64,000 bases of DNA from a bacterium ADurb.Bin157 (lineage in GTDB: Bacteria > Muiribacteriota > Ozemobacteria > Ozemobacterales > Ozemobacteraceae). The translations under genes and the position numbers were made by a program. Below, piece by piece: positions 24,547 through 33,333 of the stretch. Within the stretch, counting starts at the first letter, position 1; every line of letters begins with the position of its first letter. The stretch covers positions 51,285 to 115,284 of the forward strand of contig MWDD01000003.1 in the NCBI GenBank assembly GCA_002070375.1, in the 5' to 3' direction. Under the pieces are notes generated by a model. The model did not search any database. It had not been told where the DNA came from and saw only the letters and a list, made by a program, of their open reading frames with translations.

Positions 24547-25297
24547 ACCGATAATTAGATTTACCAACATTCAAAAAAAATACGGAGATTTTGCAGCTTT
24601 AAAGCCAATAAATCTAGAGATATTCAAAGGAGAACTTTTTGGATTTTTAGGACCAAATGGAGCAGGCAAAACCACTTTAATCAGGATATTAACAGGAATA
24701 ATTAAAGCTACCGGCGGCACAGTTTCAATAGGCGGCTTCAGTCTTGAAAAGGAGCCTGAGAGCGCCAAAAGAATGCTTGGATATGTTCCTGACAGGCCGT
24801 ATCTTTATGAAAAGCTCAGTCCGTTGGAATATTTTGATTTTATGGGTGGCTTATACAATGTAAAACAATCTGAAATAACCTCAATTGGCGAGAAGTTATT
24901 AAAATTATTCGATTTATGGAATAAACGCAACGATCTAATTGAGAGTTTTTCTCACGGAATGAAGCAAAAAGTTGCAATGAGCGCCGCAAATTTGCACAAA
25001 CCGGACATTTTAGTTGTAGACGAGCCAACAGTTGGTCTCGACCCAAAAAGTGTCAAACTTGCAAAACAATTCTTTAAAGATATGACTTTGGAAGGAAAAA
25101 CTATTTTTCTAACCACTCACACGCTTTCAGTCGCTGAAGATTTATGTGATCGCATTGCAATTATCCGATCCGGTGAAATCGCCGCCATTGGAACCCTAGA
25201 AGAATTGCAAACAAAGGCCAGTATGCCAAACAATAACTTAGAAGACATTTTTTTAAAAATTACCGAAGAAGAAAATTTACCCAAGGCTATTATTTAG
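24533..25297 (+). CDS. ABC exporter ATP-binding protein
   Basis: This 254-residue ATPase powers the permease encoded just upstream. It shows Walker A (G-P-N-G-A-G-K-T-T) near residue 40, the Q-loop region, a signature that reads F-S-H-G-M-K-Q-K (a common S-x-G-M variant), Walker B (L-V-V-D-E-P) and the switch His in L-T-T-H-T-L. This pattern fits the exporter ABCA/CcmA/YxlF-like group. Its start lies inside the permease gene (14-base overlap). Confidence 0.93.
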   Translation: MNRTEPIIRFTNIQKKYGDFAALKPINLEIFKGELFGFLGPNGAGKTTLIRILTGIIKATGGTVSIGGFSLEKEPESAKRMLGYVPDRPYLYEKLSPLEYFDFMGGLYNVKQSEITSIGEKLLKLFDLWNKRNDLIESFSHGMKQKVAMSAANLHKPDILVVDEPTVGLDPKSVKLAKQFFKDMTLEGKTIFLTTHTLSVAEDLCDRIAIIRSGEIAAIGTLEELQTKASMPNNNLEDIFLKITEEENLPKAII

Positions 25298-25375
25298 TTT
25301 TTTAGTATGTACCATTCCATTTTTTTTATTAATTGTGTATAATAATGATACGTTTTTATCAAACGAGGAGGCAGA

Positions 25376-26719
25376 ATGAAGTATCTTAGTAAAACTCTTT
25401 GTGTTATGCTGTTAGGGACGGCTCTTTTGGTCACACCCAGCGGAGAAGCTTTCGCAGCTCCAAATGCATCGCAAATGATGCGTTTAAAATTTGTTAACAA
25501 CAATCATGTACCACAAAAAGTTCTTGTTGTTTCGGGTTACGGAAACGGTAAGTTCGTAAAAGATTTATTTAACGTAATAAAAGAAATCAACGAAAGCGAT
25601 AATTTAAGTGGCAGAGATTTAGTTAAGTTACATATTGTATCTAGTGGTGGCAATCCAATATCTTCACTTGGCATAAGCCAAAGTGATGCCGAGCGCTATG
25701 TTGAAGTAAATCCAAAGTTTAATTCTAGTGACATCTGGATGCAAGACTGCATGGAATTGTGTTCATCAATTGGACCCGATGGTAAAGCAGTTCCTGCTGT
25801 TTTTGACTCAAATCGAGGCAGGGGACTTGCCAAACTTCCTAAAATATTATCAGAAATGTGGGATTTAGTTTATTATAAGAATCCATCTAACGCTGGTGAC
25901 CACGGTGATTACGGCGGAAATCTCGAAGTAACACCTTTTGACGATATTATGGTTGTTGGTGATACCATAACTGCCGCTTGTAAAAAGTTTTTTGAAGATA
26001 ACGGCTACAAAGACAGAATATATGTTGGAAAAGTTAGTTGGTTGCAAGTTGGGCACATTGATGAATATCTAAGTTTTATCCCCACACCATCAGCGCCCGG
26101 AGGGTATTCTATCGTAAGAGCAGATACCGCTCTTGCTCTTGATTTAATTAAAAACTGTCCGGATTCTGAGCTGGCGAAAGTAAGCTCATATGACCGCAAT
26201 TTTCTCTTGAGGTTAAAGTCTGTATTAAATGCGCAGATGAAAAATCCTGATGCCGGCAAAGGCACCGCAGAAGGCAATTTTATTGCTTTGAATTACCGAA
26301 TAAATGAAATCATTGAAGAAAGCGTAGGCAAACTCAAAGCATTCATCAGAGAAAAAACAGGCGAAGACAGAAACTTTGAAGAAGTTGCTTGGCCTTCTCT
26401 ATTTGAGGGCTCGGGAACGACTAACCCAAGAGGCTGTCATGCTTTCTTACCCGGCGTAGTTAATATGCTTATTGTTAGAGATCATTTGATTGTTCCTGCT
26501 ACTCATATTCCAAGCTTTGATAAAATAATTGAAGCGAGACTTAAAGCTCAAGGTAATAAAGTTCATTTTATTGACGACACCCCATATCACACATCAATGG
26601 GTGAAATTCACTGTGGCACCAACACATTAAGAGACCCAAATCGCACAATTCTGACGAAACAGCGTATAAAAGCGGTTCAAAGCGTAAAAGAGAAATTCAA
26701 ACAAATACACGGGAATTAA
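25376..26719 (+). CDS. Secreted protein-arginine deiminase (PAD family)
   Basis: This family converts arginine residues in proteins to citrulline. A Sec signal peptide (1-27, cut near A-F-A) is followed directly by a PAD catalytic domain. All four catalytic residues of animal PADs have counterparts: Asp124 in W-M-Q-D, His227 and Asp229 in V-G-H-I-D-E-Y-L-S-F, and Cys413 in G-E-I-H-C-G-T-N. The G-N-L-E-V motif is also present. The two N-terminal Ig-like domains of animal PADs, which hold many calcium sites, are missing; 447 residues is the catalytic domain alone. It is not the Porphyromonas-type enzyme, which resembles agmatine deiminase. TATAAT lies at 25338-25343 and a GAGGAGG site 5 bases before the ATG, so strong translation is likely. 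Confidence 0.9.
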   Translation: MKYLSKTLCVMLLGTALLVTPSGEAFAAPNASQMMRLKFVNNNHVPQKVLVVSGYGNGKFVKDLFNVIKEINESDNLSGRDLVKLHIVSSGGNPISSLGISQSDAERYVEVNPKFNSSDIWMQDCMELCSSIGPDGKAVPAVFDSNRGRGLAKLPKILSEMWDLVYYKNPSNAGDHGDYGGNLEVTPFDDIMVVGDTITAACKKFFEDNGYKDRIYVGKVSWLQVGHIDEYLSFIPTPSAPGGYSIVRADTALALDLIKNCPDSELAKVSSYDRNFLLRLKSVLNAQMKNPDAGKGTAEGNFIALNYRINEIIEESVGKLKAFIREKTGEDRNFEEVAWPSLFEGSGTTNPRGCHAFLPGVVNMLIVRDHLIVPATHIPSFDKIIEARLKAQGNKVHFIDDTPYHTSMGEIHCGTNTLRDPNRTILTKQRIKAVQSVKEKFKQIHGN

Positions 26720-26743
26720 ACAAACAGATCGGCTTAATAAAAC

Positions 26744-26780
26744 AAAAGACTTGCCTGATAAAGACAAGTCTTTTGTTTTA
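26744..26780. terminator. Bidirectional terminator between PAD and FGE-like genes
   Basis: AAAAGACTTG (26744-26753) pairs with CAAGTCTTTT (26765-26774), loop 11 bases. The plus side continues GTTTTA and the minus side has an A/T-rich tail, so it can serve both convergent genes. Confidence 0.8.
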
Positions 26781-26786
26781 GCAAAA

Positions 26787-27950
26787 TTATGGTTTTAATA
26801 GCCAAGGTTCCTTGTCAGAAACACATCTGAATCCAACTGTGGTGCTTCTGTAAGCAGGCGATCGCCTCGTATCTCTTGCAGATGAGCGGCAAGACTTCGA
26901 AGTATCATCCCACGATCCACCCTTAATAATTGGCTGACCGAATTTACCTAAGAAAACATAGGAGTCAAAAGGTCTTGGCTCATAAGCCGTAGCTGTCCAT
27001 TCACTGACGTTTCCCGCCATATCATATGCTCCCCAAGGAGATACTCCGTTTTTAAAAAGACCAACAGCAAGAGGCTTATCGCTTACGTTGCACCTATCAG
27101 CAGAGAAAGTATTTCCCCACGGATACTCTCGGCTATCGCTTCCTCTTGCCGCTAATTCCCATTCCTCTTCAGTGGGAAGTCTTTTCCCGGCCCATTTTGC
27201 GTATGCATATGCATCATACCAATCAACTAATACAACGGGATAGTCTCCCATGTCTCTTGGGGGCTGCCCACCTATCCAACTGAATTTTAGAGCCCAAGCA
27301 TATGTATGATAGGGAGTATGATCTTTATTATGCGGCTCATTTTCATTACACCATTTGTGTCCTTCTTTTCTTATCGCTTCAAGGAATCTTTGATATTGAG
27401 CACAAGTAACTTCATATTTATCTATCCAAAAACCTTGTGTTTCAAATTTTCGTATTGGTTTTTCGTCATGATTTCCACGATCACTACCAATCATATAGGT
27501 GCCCGGTTTAATTTCAACCATATCTGCATCTCTATTTCCTGCGAGAACAGAAAGCTTTGCGATTCTTGCAGCTTCAGGAGTAAGCTCATTTAAATTTAAA
27601 GTCAGCTCCAAATTATTCTGCAAAGACTTTTTCATAATTACATTAGTTGTTTGATAGCCTCCTGCTGAAATTGAAACATTATAGTCCTTATCTTTGACCA
27701 TTTCAATTATGCCATTTTTTAGTTCTGCGCCGCTAACAGAAATGACTGCTGTTGGTTGCGTAACCTTAAAAAAAACTCTTGTTGTTTCGGGATTTACAGG
27801 GTCAATTAATCTGGCTCCGTCATTCGGACAGAAATTAATGCTATCGTCAAACAGTTTACTGCATTCAGGACACAATTTTTCAGCAAAACCCGCTACGGCG
27901 AATAATAACAAAACTAGCGTCAGGATAAATTTCACAGATTTTTTAATCAT
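26787..27950 (-). CDS. Exported zinc-ribbon/PEGA/FGE-sulfatase-domain protein
   Basis: Order: signal peptide (1-22), a zinc ribbon with C-P-E-C and C-P-N-D-G (24-45), a PEGA-like beta domain (about 52-118), and an FGE-sulfatase domain (about 145-380). The last has E-V-T-C-A-Q-Y, L-P-T-E-E-E-W-E-L-A-A-R-G, Y-P-W-G, D-M-A-G-N-V-S-E-W and G-G-S-W motifs. True formylglycine-generating enzymes use two Cys near the end; only one (S-C-R-S-S-A-R) is present here, so it is probably a structural or ligand-binding member. The second half of the ribbon has a single Cys and may not bind zinc. It is the last gene of a minus-strand series starting with the LysM gene. Confidence 0.8.
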   Translation of the reverse strand: MIKKSVKFILTLVLLLFAVAGFAEKLCPECSKLFDDSINFCPNDGARLIDPVNPETTRVFFKVTQPTAVISVSGAELKNGIIEMVKDKDYNVSISAGGYQTTNVIMKKSLQNNLELTLNLNELTPEAARIAKLSVLAGNRDADMVEIKPGTYMIGSDRGNHDEKPIRKFETQGFWIDKYEVTCAQYQRFLEAIRKEGHKWCNENEPHNKDHTPYHTYAWALKFSWIGGQPPRDMGDYPVVLVDWYDAYAYAKWAGKRLPTEEEWELAARGSDSREYPWGNTFSADRCNVSDKPLAVGLFKNGVSPWGAYDMAGNVSEWTATAYEPRPFDSYVFLGKFGQPIIKGGSWDDTSKSCRSSARDTRRSPAYRSTTVGFRCVSDKEPWLLKP

Positions 27951-27980
27951 TATATTTCCTTTTAAATACTATCGATAGTT

Positions 27981-28841
27981 CTAGCCTAACGTATTATTTT
28001 TTTTCTTCTTTTTCAAGATTGAACCACAATATTTACAATATTTTGCACTTTTTTCATGCATACTTTTTTTACAATTTGGGCAAACTAATTTATTGGTTAT
28101 ATTTTTATTTACTTTTTGTGTGATCATTTCAGATGAAATTATACCTGTAGGAATAGCTATAATTCCAAACCCCAGCATCATTATTATCATTGAGAATGTT
28201 TGTCCAAGACATGTTTTTGGTGATAGATCTCCATAACCGACAGTTGTTAATGTTACAACGGCCCAATATATACTTATCGGAATATTATAAAATCCGTTTT
28301 CCTCACCCTCAATAACATACATTATGCTTCCGATAAAAATAACAATAATAAAAACAGCAAAAATGAAAACCATAATTCTTTTGCTGCTATCTTTAAGAGA
28401 TTTTATCAAAAGATTAGCTTCTTTTAGAAAATATACCAGCTTAAGTAATCTAAAAATTCTTAACAGCCTAAATAATCTTATAACAGAAAAAAAGTGAGTT
28501 TTAGGAATTAAGAGACTTGCAAAATTTGGTAATATCGATAAAAAATCAATTATGCCGAAAAAACTAAAAGCATACTTAAATCGATCATTAGCAGCATAAA
28601 TTCGAGAAATGTAGTCTAACAAATATAAAAAAGTAAAGCTCCAGTCAAGAGTAAAAAAAGTATCGCCATATAGCTCATGATATTCAGATATGCTGTCAAG
28701 AATAATTAGTATAAAATTAATAATTATTGTTAGCAACATTAAAAACTCATAGAGACGAGCAGGAATAGTTCTTGATCTATAGAATATTTTTCTTATATAG
28801 TTTTTAAAATCACTTCCTGATACTTTCCAATGCTCAATCAT
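27981..28841 (-). CDS. Voltage-gated-type potassium channel with C-terminal zinc ribbon
   Basis: This 286-residue protein has six TM helices. S4 carries spaced Arg residues (R-L-F-R-L-L-R-I-F-R-L-L-K), and the pore filter T-T-V-G-Y-G-D lies near residue 199, which indicates K+ selectivity. After S6 a short cytoplasmic tail ends in a zinc ribbon, C-P-N-C-K-K then C-K-Y-C, and a run of Lys. Bacterial Kv-type channels usually end in a coiled coil or RCK domain, so the ribbon tail is unusual and may sense or anchor. It follows the small TPR-like gene by 5 bases. Confidence 0.88.
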   Translation of the reverse strand: MIEHWKVSGSDFKNYIRKIFYRSRTIPARLYEFLMLLTIIINFILIILDSISEYHELYGDTFFTLDWSFTFLYLLDYISRIYAANDRFKYAFSFFGIIDFLSILPNFASLLIPKTHFFSVIRLFRLLRIFRLLKLVYFLKEANLLIKSLKDSSKRIMVFIFAVFIIVIFIGSIMYVIEGEENGFYNIPISIYWAVVTLTTVGYGDLSPKTCLGQTFSMIIMMLGFGIIAIPTGIISSEMITQKVNKNITNKLVCPNCKKSMHEKSAKYCKYCGSILKKKKKNNTLG

Positions 28842-28846
28842 AATGT

Positions 28847-29149
28847 TTAGCGGAATGACTCAGTCTTTTGTCGCGATTCCTGCTCTTTTTTTAATTCTTG
28901 CTCTTTTCTGGACAAAGCTTTATTAAGGTCGCCGCCTTTAGCTCTTAAGGCGGCCATTTTTTTTCTTGAATCTTCAACAAATTTGCTTTCGGGATAATAT
29001 TTGACAATTCTTTCATATGCTTCATAAGCAGCGGTGTCATATTGCATCCTCACCATAAAGTCTCCTTGCCAATAAAAAATATGGTCGGCAAAGAAATAGC
29101 CAATTATTCCAAGCAATATAAAAAAAACCATAACGTGCTTCATGAACAT
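28847..29149 (-). CDS. Small membrane-anchored TPR-like protein
   Basis: The start chosen at 29149 gives 100 residues; an earlier ATG would overlap the upstream gene, and AAAGGA sits 9 bases before the chosen one. It has one N-terminal TM helix (M-V-F-F-I-L-L-G-I-I-G-Y-F-F) and one TPR-like helix pair (A-Y-E-A-Y-E-R-I-V-K-Y-Y-P-E-S-K-F) of the YfiO/BamD style. A Lys/Glu/Gln-rich coiled coil ends it. Function unknown. It lies between the SNF2 pair and the channel gene in one apparent transcript. Confidence 0.6.
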   Translation of the reverse strand: MFMKHVMVFFILLGIIGYFFADHIFYWQGDFMVRMQYDTAAYEAYERIVKYYPESKFVEDSRKKMAALRAKGGDLNKALSRKEQELKKEQESRQKTESFR

Positions 29150-29168
29150 ATTTAGAAATCCTTTGAAG

Positions 29169-30062
29169 TTATAATTTAGAAGATATTGTCCTTTTAGCCT
29201 TAGAAGAAGCCGCACCTATAGTAGGTATGCATAGAACCACAGCATTTATCAAGGTAACACTAACTTTAACTTTGTATTTATCTTGTAGTTCAGCGGTTTT
29301 TCTTTTTCTTTCTTCTTCAAGGTTAGCTAACATTTTATCAATTTCTTCTTCTTTTTGAAAGAAGTATAAATGGAAACTTACATTTTCTTTTTTCTTTAAG
29401 AGTTCATTCTTTTGTTCATCAAGATAATCATCAAAAACCTTTATACTTTGATTATATTTTTCTTCATTCCTGCATCGTAAATCCTTAATATCTGTAAGTA
29501 TTTCATCTTCAAGCCTCTGACAAGCTTCCATATACAATTTAAGTATATCATACCCCGAATCCTCAATTTTCAGATTAGAGTCCGGAGTTTCAGAGAATTC
29601 ATTCATATCAACTTCAAAAAGGTTGTCATTAATATTTATTACACCAAATGCAGTATCTGCAAGAACAGAATATAATTTATCCTTATTTTGCTCACAGTGA
29701 AAAGTAACCTTATAATTAAATACAACTTTTGAGCGATAGTATGAACTGTCGGTCACAACAGTAAGAGATTGCGGAGGAGTTTCCGGAATTCTTTTTGAAA
29801 ACACTCGACTTACTCTTGGCAACACCGACATTCTTTCTATAATTTTTCTTAATAAAAAAGAACCTTCACAAACTAATTCAACATTTCTATGCTCCTCAGC
29901 CAAGTCTCTTTGGAATGTAAACTCGAGTAGCGAAACATTACCGAAGAAGTTTTCTTCAGTTTCAGGAATATTAGCAACCCACACTCCTTTTCGAATCTCT
30001 TTATATGGTATTTTTGCCATATCAAAAAAAGAAAATACAATGGATCTAATTTTATTCTCCAT
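29169..30062 (-). CDS. Partner protein of SNF2 helicase (unknown, coiled coil)
   Basis: I do not recognise a family. This 297-residue protein overlaps the SNF2 helicase gene by 11 bases, so the two are almost certainly made together. Residues 1-140 are mixed alpha/beta. Residues 165-262 are highly charged and helical (R-L-E-D-E-I-L-T-D-I-K, then K-N-E-L-L-K-K-K-E), probably a long coiled coil. The C-terminal 30 residues are hydrophobic (V-T-L-I-N-A-V-V-L-C-I-P) and then basic. The plan resembles a split-off C-terminal part of RapA/HepA-type remodelers, but that is a guess from size and order. Confidence 0.6.
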   Translation of the reverse strand: MENKIRSIVFSFFDMAKIPYKEIRKGVWVANIPETEENFFGNVSLLEFTFQRDLAEEHRNVELVCEGSFLLRKIIERMSVLPRVSRVFSKRIPETPPQSLTVVTDSSYYRSKVVFNYKVTFHCEQNKDKLYSVLADTAFGVININDNLFEVDMNEFSETPDSNLKIEDSGYDILKLYMEACQRLEDEILTDIKDLRCRNEEKYNQSIKVFDDYLDEQKNELLKKKENVSFHLYFFQKEEEIDKMLANLEEERKRKTAELQDKYKVKVSVTLINAVVLCIPTIGAASSKAKRTISSKL

Positions 30063-32187
30063 TAAAAACTTCCTCCTGGGCTCGAGTAATCTCAGAATGT
30101 GTTTCTAATGCCTTTTCTAGTTTAGTTCCGAGTGTTTTGAATTTGCGTTTCATTGTTTCCCTATTTGGAGACATAGTAACAATATCAATTATAATTTGCT
30201 CAAGAGTTCTCTTCGACTGCATATTACCAAGTATCATTTCTAACTCACCAATAATTAGTCTGAAAAGATTTATTTTTTTATCAAGTAGTTCAAGGACATA
30301 AGATTCTATGGTATCTTTAGCACTGAGATTTATAATATGCACGTCATCATTTTGGCCCAATCTATGAATACGTCCTATTCTTTGTTCTATTCTCATTGGA
30401 TTCCAAGGCAAATCAAAATTAATCAAATATTTACAAAACTGTAAGTTTCTGCCTTCACCGCCGGACTCAGTTGAAACAAGAATCTGCTTTTCATTTCTAA
30501 AATCCTCGATACATTTATCTTTTTCTGATTGAGACATTTGCCCATTAAAAACAGCAACTGAGTAACCTTTAGATTGAAGCATTTTAACAATATAATCTTG
30601 GGTACCTCTAAATTGAGTAAAAATGATTACTTTTTCATTTAAACTATTAACAATTTCCATCAACACTTGGCCTTTTTTTGATTCCTTAACATTATTAGCC
30701 ATATCAAGCATTTTTTTAAGTGAAACGTCAAAATCGTCTTTATAATAGTTGCTTGCAATCATTTTATCCAAGGCATTTGCAAGAGCATGCGTTGAGCTCC
30801 CCATAAGCTTTTGCAATAAAATTAAAGTAAGTCTGTTTATACCTCTTGGATTTTTATGTGTGGGCAGAGTATAGTATTTTTTTCTTATAAAATCAGTTAA
30901 CTCATTGTAAAGTTCGGCTTCGTCATCATTAAGCTCTATACTGTAAGTATGCACAAATCTCTGTGGGAACTTTATTAATGTATCTGCTCTTCTGTGCCTA
31001 ATCATTATCTCAGAAAGCATTTCTTTAAGCTTTAAAGAGTTTTTTGGCAAACGTTTATCTTTTTCAGTCAAAAAATCATCTTTAAATTTTTGCACCGTCG
31101 ACAAGTGTCCCGGCTTCAATATTGAAATAAGATTAAATAGCTCAATCATATCATTTTGTATTGGAGTAGCGGTAAGCATCAACAAATATTTGGTGTTAAT
31201 GGCGTTTACAAACTTCCAATTCTTAGTTTTTCTATTTTTAAGTTTATGAGCTTCATCTACAATTAATAGATCATATTTAATTTTTTTAACAAACTCTTGA
31301 TTTTTTGTACTTTTTGCAGTGTCAAGAGATGCAATTATAAGGTCTGAATCATCCCAATCATTAATTTCTAAATGATTCTTAAAAGTTAGATCAAACTTTG
31401 TTTTAAGCTCTTCTTGCCATTGGGTTATCAAAGAAGCCGGCGTCAAAATAAGTATCTTTTTAGCCATGCCTCTAAGTAAATATTCTTTCAAAATAAGCCC
31501 GGCTTCAATCGTTTTACCAAGCCCGACTTCGTCAGCAAGCAAAGCTCTTCCGTTAAGTTTTTCAATAACAGTTTTAGCTGTTTGCACTTGGTGAAAATAT
31601 GTACTGACACCAAAACATGATTTTAAGGAAAGCAAATCTTCTGAACAATATCCGCAAGCGACATTAACTCCCATTTGAACCATGTTTGTTTCAGCAATAG
31701 GCGAATATTCATTCTTAACAATTCTTCTTAACACTTCAAGATTGCTACTGTCGTAACTGATACAAGAATCCAAAGAGGGCGAAAATCTAAACTCTATCTT
31801 TTCCTCATCTCTTTTGTCTTCTTTAGGTTCTTTATTCACTAGTTTAAGGTTGTAAACTTTTTTTTCTGAATCTAATAATTCTATTGTAACGATACTTCCG
31901 TCTTTAACTTTATTTTTTTCCCACCATTCATTAAATGTCAGACAAACCATATAGCCACGCATTTTATGATAAATTGCGGAGTGACTAAAATTATCATCAT
32001 CTATAAATGTTACGGAACAGAGTTCTCCGTTAAAAGGGAACAACTCTTTCATCTGTGGATTCAAGAAGAGATAGCCCTGTTGAAAAGCTTTTCCTTTTAT
32101 TTGAAATGTGAAACTAAGATCATTTTTTGATTCTACTTTAATTAAGGGAGCTTTTTCAGCTCTTTTTTTCAATGATGCGGTTACCAT
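30052..32187 (-). CDS. SNF2/RapA-type DEAH helicase
   Basis: This 711-residue ATPase has an N-terminal region (1-185) of unknown fold. The Snf2 core follows: Walker A in D-E-V-G-L-G-K-T near residue 218, D-E-A-H near 308, motif III L-T-A-T-P-I-Q-N, and helicase C with V-S-T-E-S-G-G-E-G-R-N-L-Q and Q-R-I-G-R-I-H-R-L-G-Q near 598. Members of the RapA/HepA group recycle RNA polymerase; related Snf2 proteins act in phage defence (for example DISARM). No methylase or other DISARM genes lie nearby, so a general transcription or DNA-remodelling role is as likely. A C-C motif (C-G-Y-C) lies near residue 178. It follows the LysM gene by 16 bases. Confidence 0.88.
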   Translation of the reverse strand: MVTASLKKRAEKAPLIKVESKNDLSFTFQIKGKAFQQGYLFLNPQMKELFPFNGELCSVTFIDDDNFSHSAIYHKMRGYMVCLTFNEWWEKNKVKDGSIVTIELLDSEKKVYNLKLVNKEPKEDKRDEEKIEFRFSPSLDSCISYDSSNLEVLRRIVKNEYSPIAETNMVQMGVNVACGYCSEDLLSLKSCFGVSTYFHQVQTAKTVIEKLNGRALLADEVGLGKTIEAGLILKEYLLRGMAKKILILTPASLITQWQEELKTKFDLTFKNHLEINDWDDSDLIIASLDTAKSTKNQEFVKKIKYDLLIVDEAHKLKNRKTKNWKFVNAINTKYLLMLTATPIQNDMIELFNLISILKPGHLSTVQKFKDDFLTEKDKRLPKNSLKLKEMLSEIMIRHRRADTLIKFPQRFVHTYSIELNDDEAELYNELTDFIRKKYYTLPTHKNPRGINRLTLILLQKLMGSSTHALANALDKMIASNYYKDDFDVSLKKMLDMANNVKESKKGQVLMEIVNSLNEKVIIFTQFRGTQDYIVKMLQSKGYSVAVFNGQMSQSEKDKCIEDFRNEKQILVSTESGGEGRNLQFCKYLINFDLPWNPMRIEQRIGRIHRLGQNDDVHIINLSAKDTIESYVLELLDKKINLFRLIIGELEMILGNMQSKRTLEQIIIDIVTMSPNRETMKRKFKTLGTKLEKALETHSEITRAQEEVFNGE

Positions 32188-32203
32188 GTCTTTTCTCCAG
32201 TGC

Positions 32204-33214
32204 TTAGCCGTGTTTAGATTTGTTTAAAGGTCTGACATCCACAATAATTTCTTCCCCTACTTTTATTGAAGATGTCTTTTCAATAAAATTCAGATCCGCA
32301 ATAACACGTTCTTTAGTAGCTGAGCCATAGTATTTACTCGCAATTGACTTAAGTGTATCGCCTTCCTTAATAACATATATGATTAATTCTTCATCTATAG
32401 TTTTTAACTTTTTAAATTCATTAGGGTCTATATCTCTGGGCTTATTAACAATGATATCTTCTTTTAAGAGGTCTTTATTATCGGGCTTTTTCTCTTTAAC
32501 TTTCAGTTCATTTTTCAATTCATTCAGTTTTGGCTTTTCGTTGTTAATGATCTGGCTTACTACGGCCGTGGCAGTTTTTACGGGCTTCTCCGCAGCTACT
32601 GCGGTAGTATTGGGCAAAGTTTTCTCCAAAGCTTTTTTCGCTTCATTTTGCGCTATTTGTTTAGTGGGTACATTTTTTTGAACTTTTGCGATATTCTCAG
32701 ACTTGTGGTTTTCAACTTTGCTTATAGGCATTTTATTGTAATTTTCAATTGGCGGAGCTTCAACATATAGTGTAGTTATTTTTTTATCACCTTCAATTTG
32801 TACGCCCTGCATAAAAGAGTAACTTTCTGACCAATGAGTCTGCCCTTTAACTTTACCAAAGACGCGAAATTTTCCGGCATTTTTATCAATATCTGCAACA
32901 GGAACTGCCAGTCTAAAAGTTTTAAGAGAGCCTGCGGTTATTGTTTCGGAGGGTGAAACAATGTAAGCCTTTTTTTTGCCGTTTTTATCGTTAATCTCTA
33001 CCCCGACCTGATAGCTCCCGGAATCCATATTTGTGTTTTCGCAGTTAAAAATATGTGCTAATACGATTCCTTTATCAGGTGAAAGCTCTTTGGAAGTGGC
33101 TTTTTCAGGAAGTTTTTCTATAAAAAAACCCCTTATAACCGGTTCTGCCGAAATCATTGATAGGTTTAACAAAAACAGGGACACGAATCCGGCAAATCTA
33201 ATTTTATGCCTCAT
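32204..33214 (-). CDS. Secreted LysM-domain protein
   Basis: This 336-residue protein has a signal peptide (1-23), an N-terminal beta-sandwich-like region (25-140), a Lys/Ala/Pro-rich linker (150-275) and a C-terminal LysM domain. The LysM reads Y-V-I-K-E-G-D-T-L-K-S-I-A-S-K-Y-Y-G and continues to I-K-V-G-E-E-I-I-V. LysM binds the glycan part of peptidoglycan, so the protein probably sits at the cell wall. It is the first gene of the minus-strand series running to 26787. An AAGGAGC site precedes the ATG, and TATAAT lies about 25 bases upstream of it. Confidence 0.8.
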   Translation of the reverse strand: MRHKIRFAGFVSLFLLNLSMISAEPVIRGFFIEKLPEKATSKELSPDKGIVLAHIFNCENTNMDSGSYQVGVEINDKNGKKKAYIVSPSETITAGSLKTFRLAVPVADIDKNAGKFRVFGKVKGQTHWSESYSFMQGVQIEGDKKITTLYVEAPPIENYNKMPISKVENHKSENIAKVQKNVPTKQIAQNEAKKALEKTLPNTTAVAAEKPVKTATAVVSQIINNEKPKLNELKNELKVKEKKPDNKDLLKEDIIVNKPRDIDPNEFKKLKTIDEELIIYVIKEGDTLKSIASKYYGSATKERVIADLNFIEKTSSIKVGEEIIVDVRPLNKSKHG

Positions 33215-33333
33215 TGTTTGCGCTCCTTAACAACATTTATTATAATCTGCAAACTATATCGGCATTTTGCGAAGTAAAATTAAGCAGATGAAAAAAAGTT
33301 GAATTGAAAGCTTAAATAAGGCAAATATACTTG

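Noticed and set aside
26787..27950. True formylglycine-generating enzyme activating sulfatases
   Set aside because: Only one of the two active-site Cys is present, the protein is exported with extra domains, and there is no sulfatase gene.
30052..32187. SNF2 helicase as part of a DISARM defence system
   Set aside because: No DNA methylase, DUF1998 or phospholipase D gene lies nearby; the neighbours are LysM, channel and FGE-like genes.
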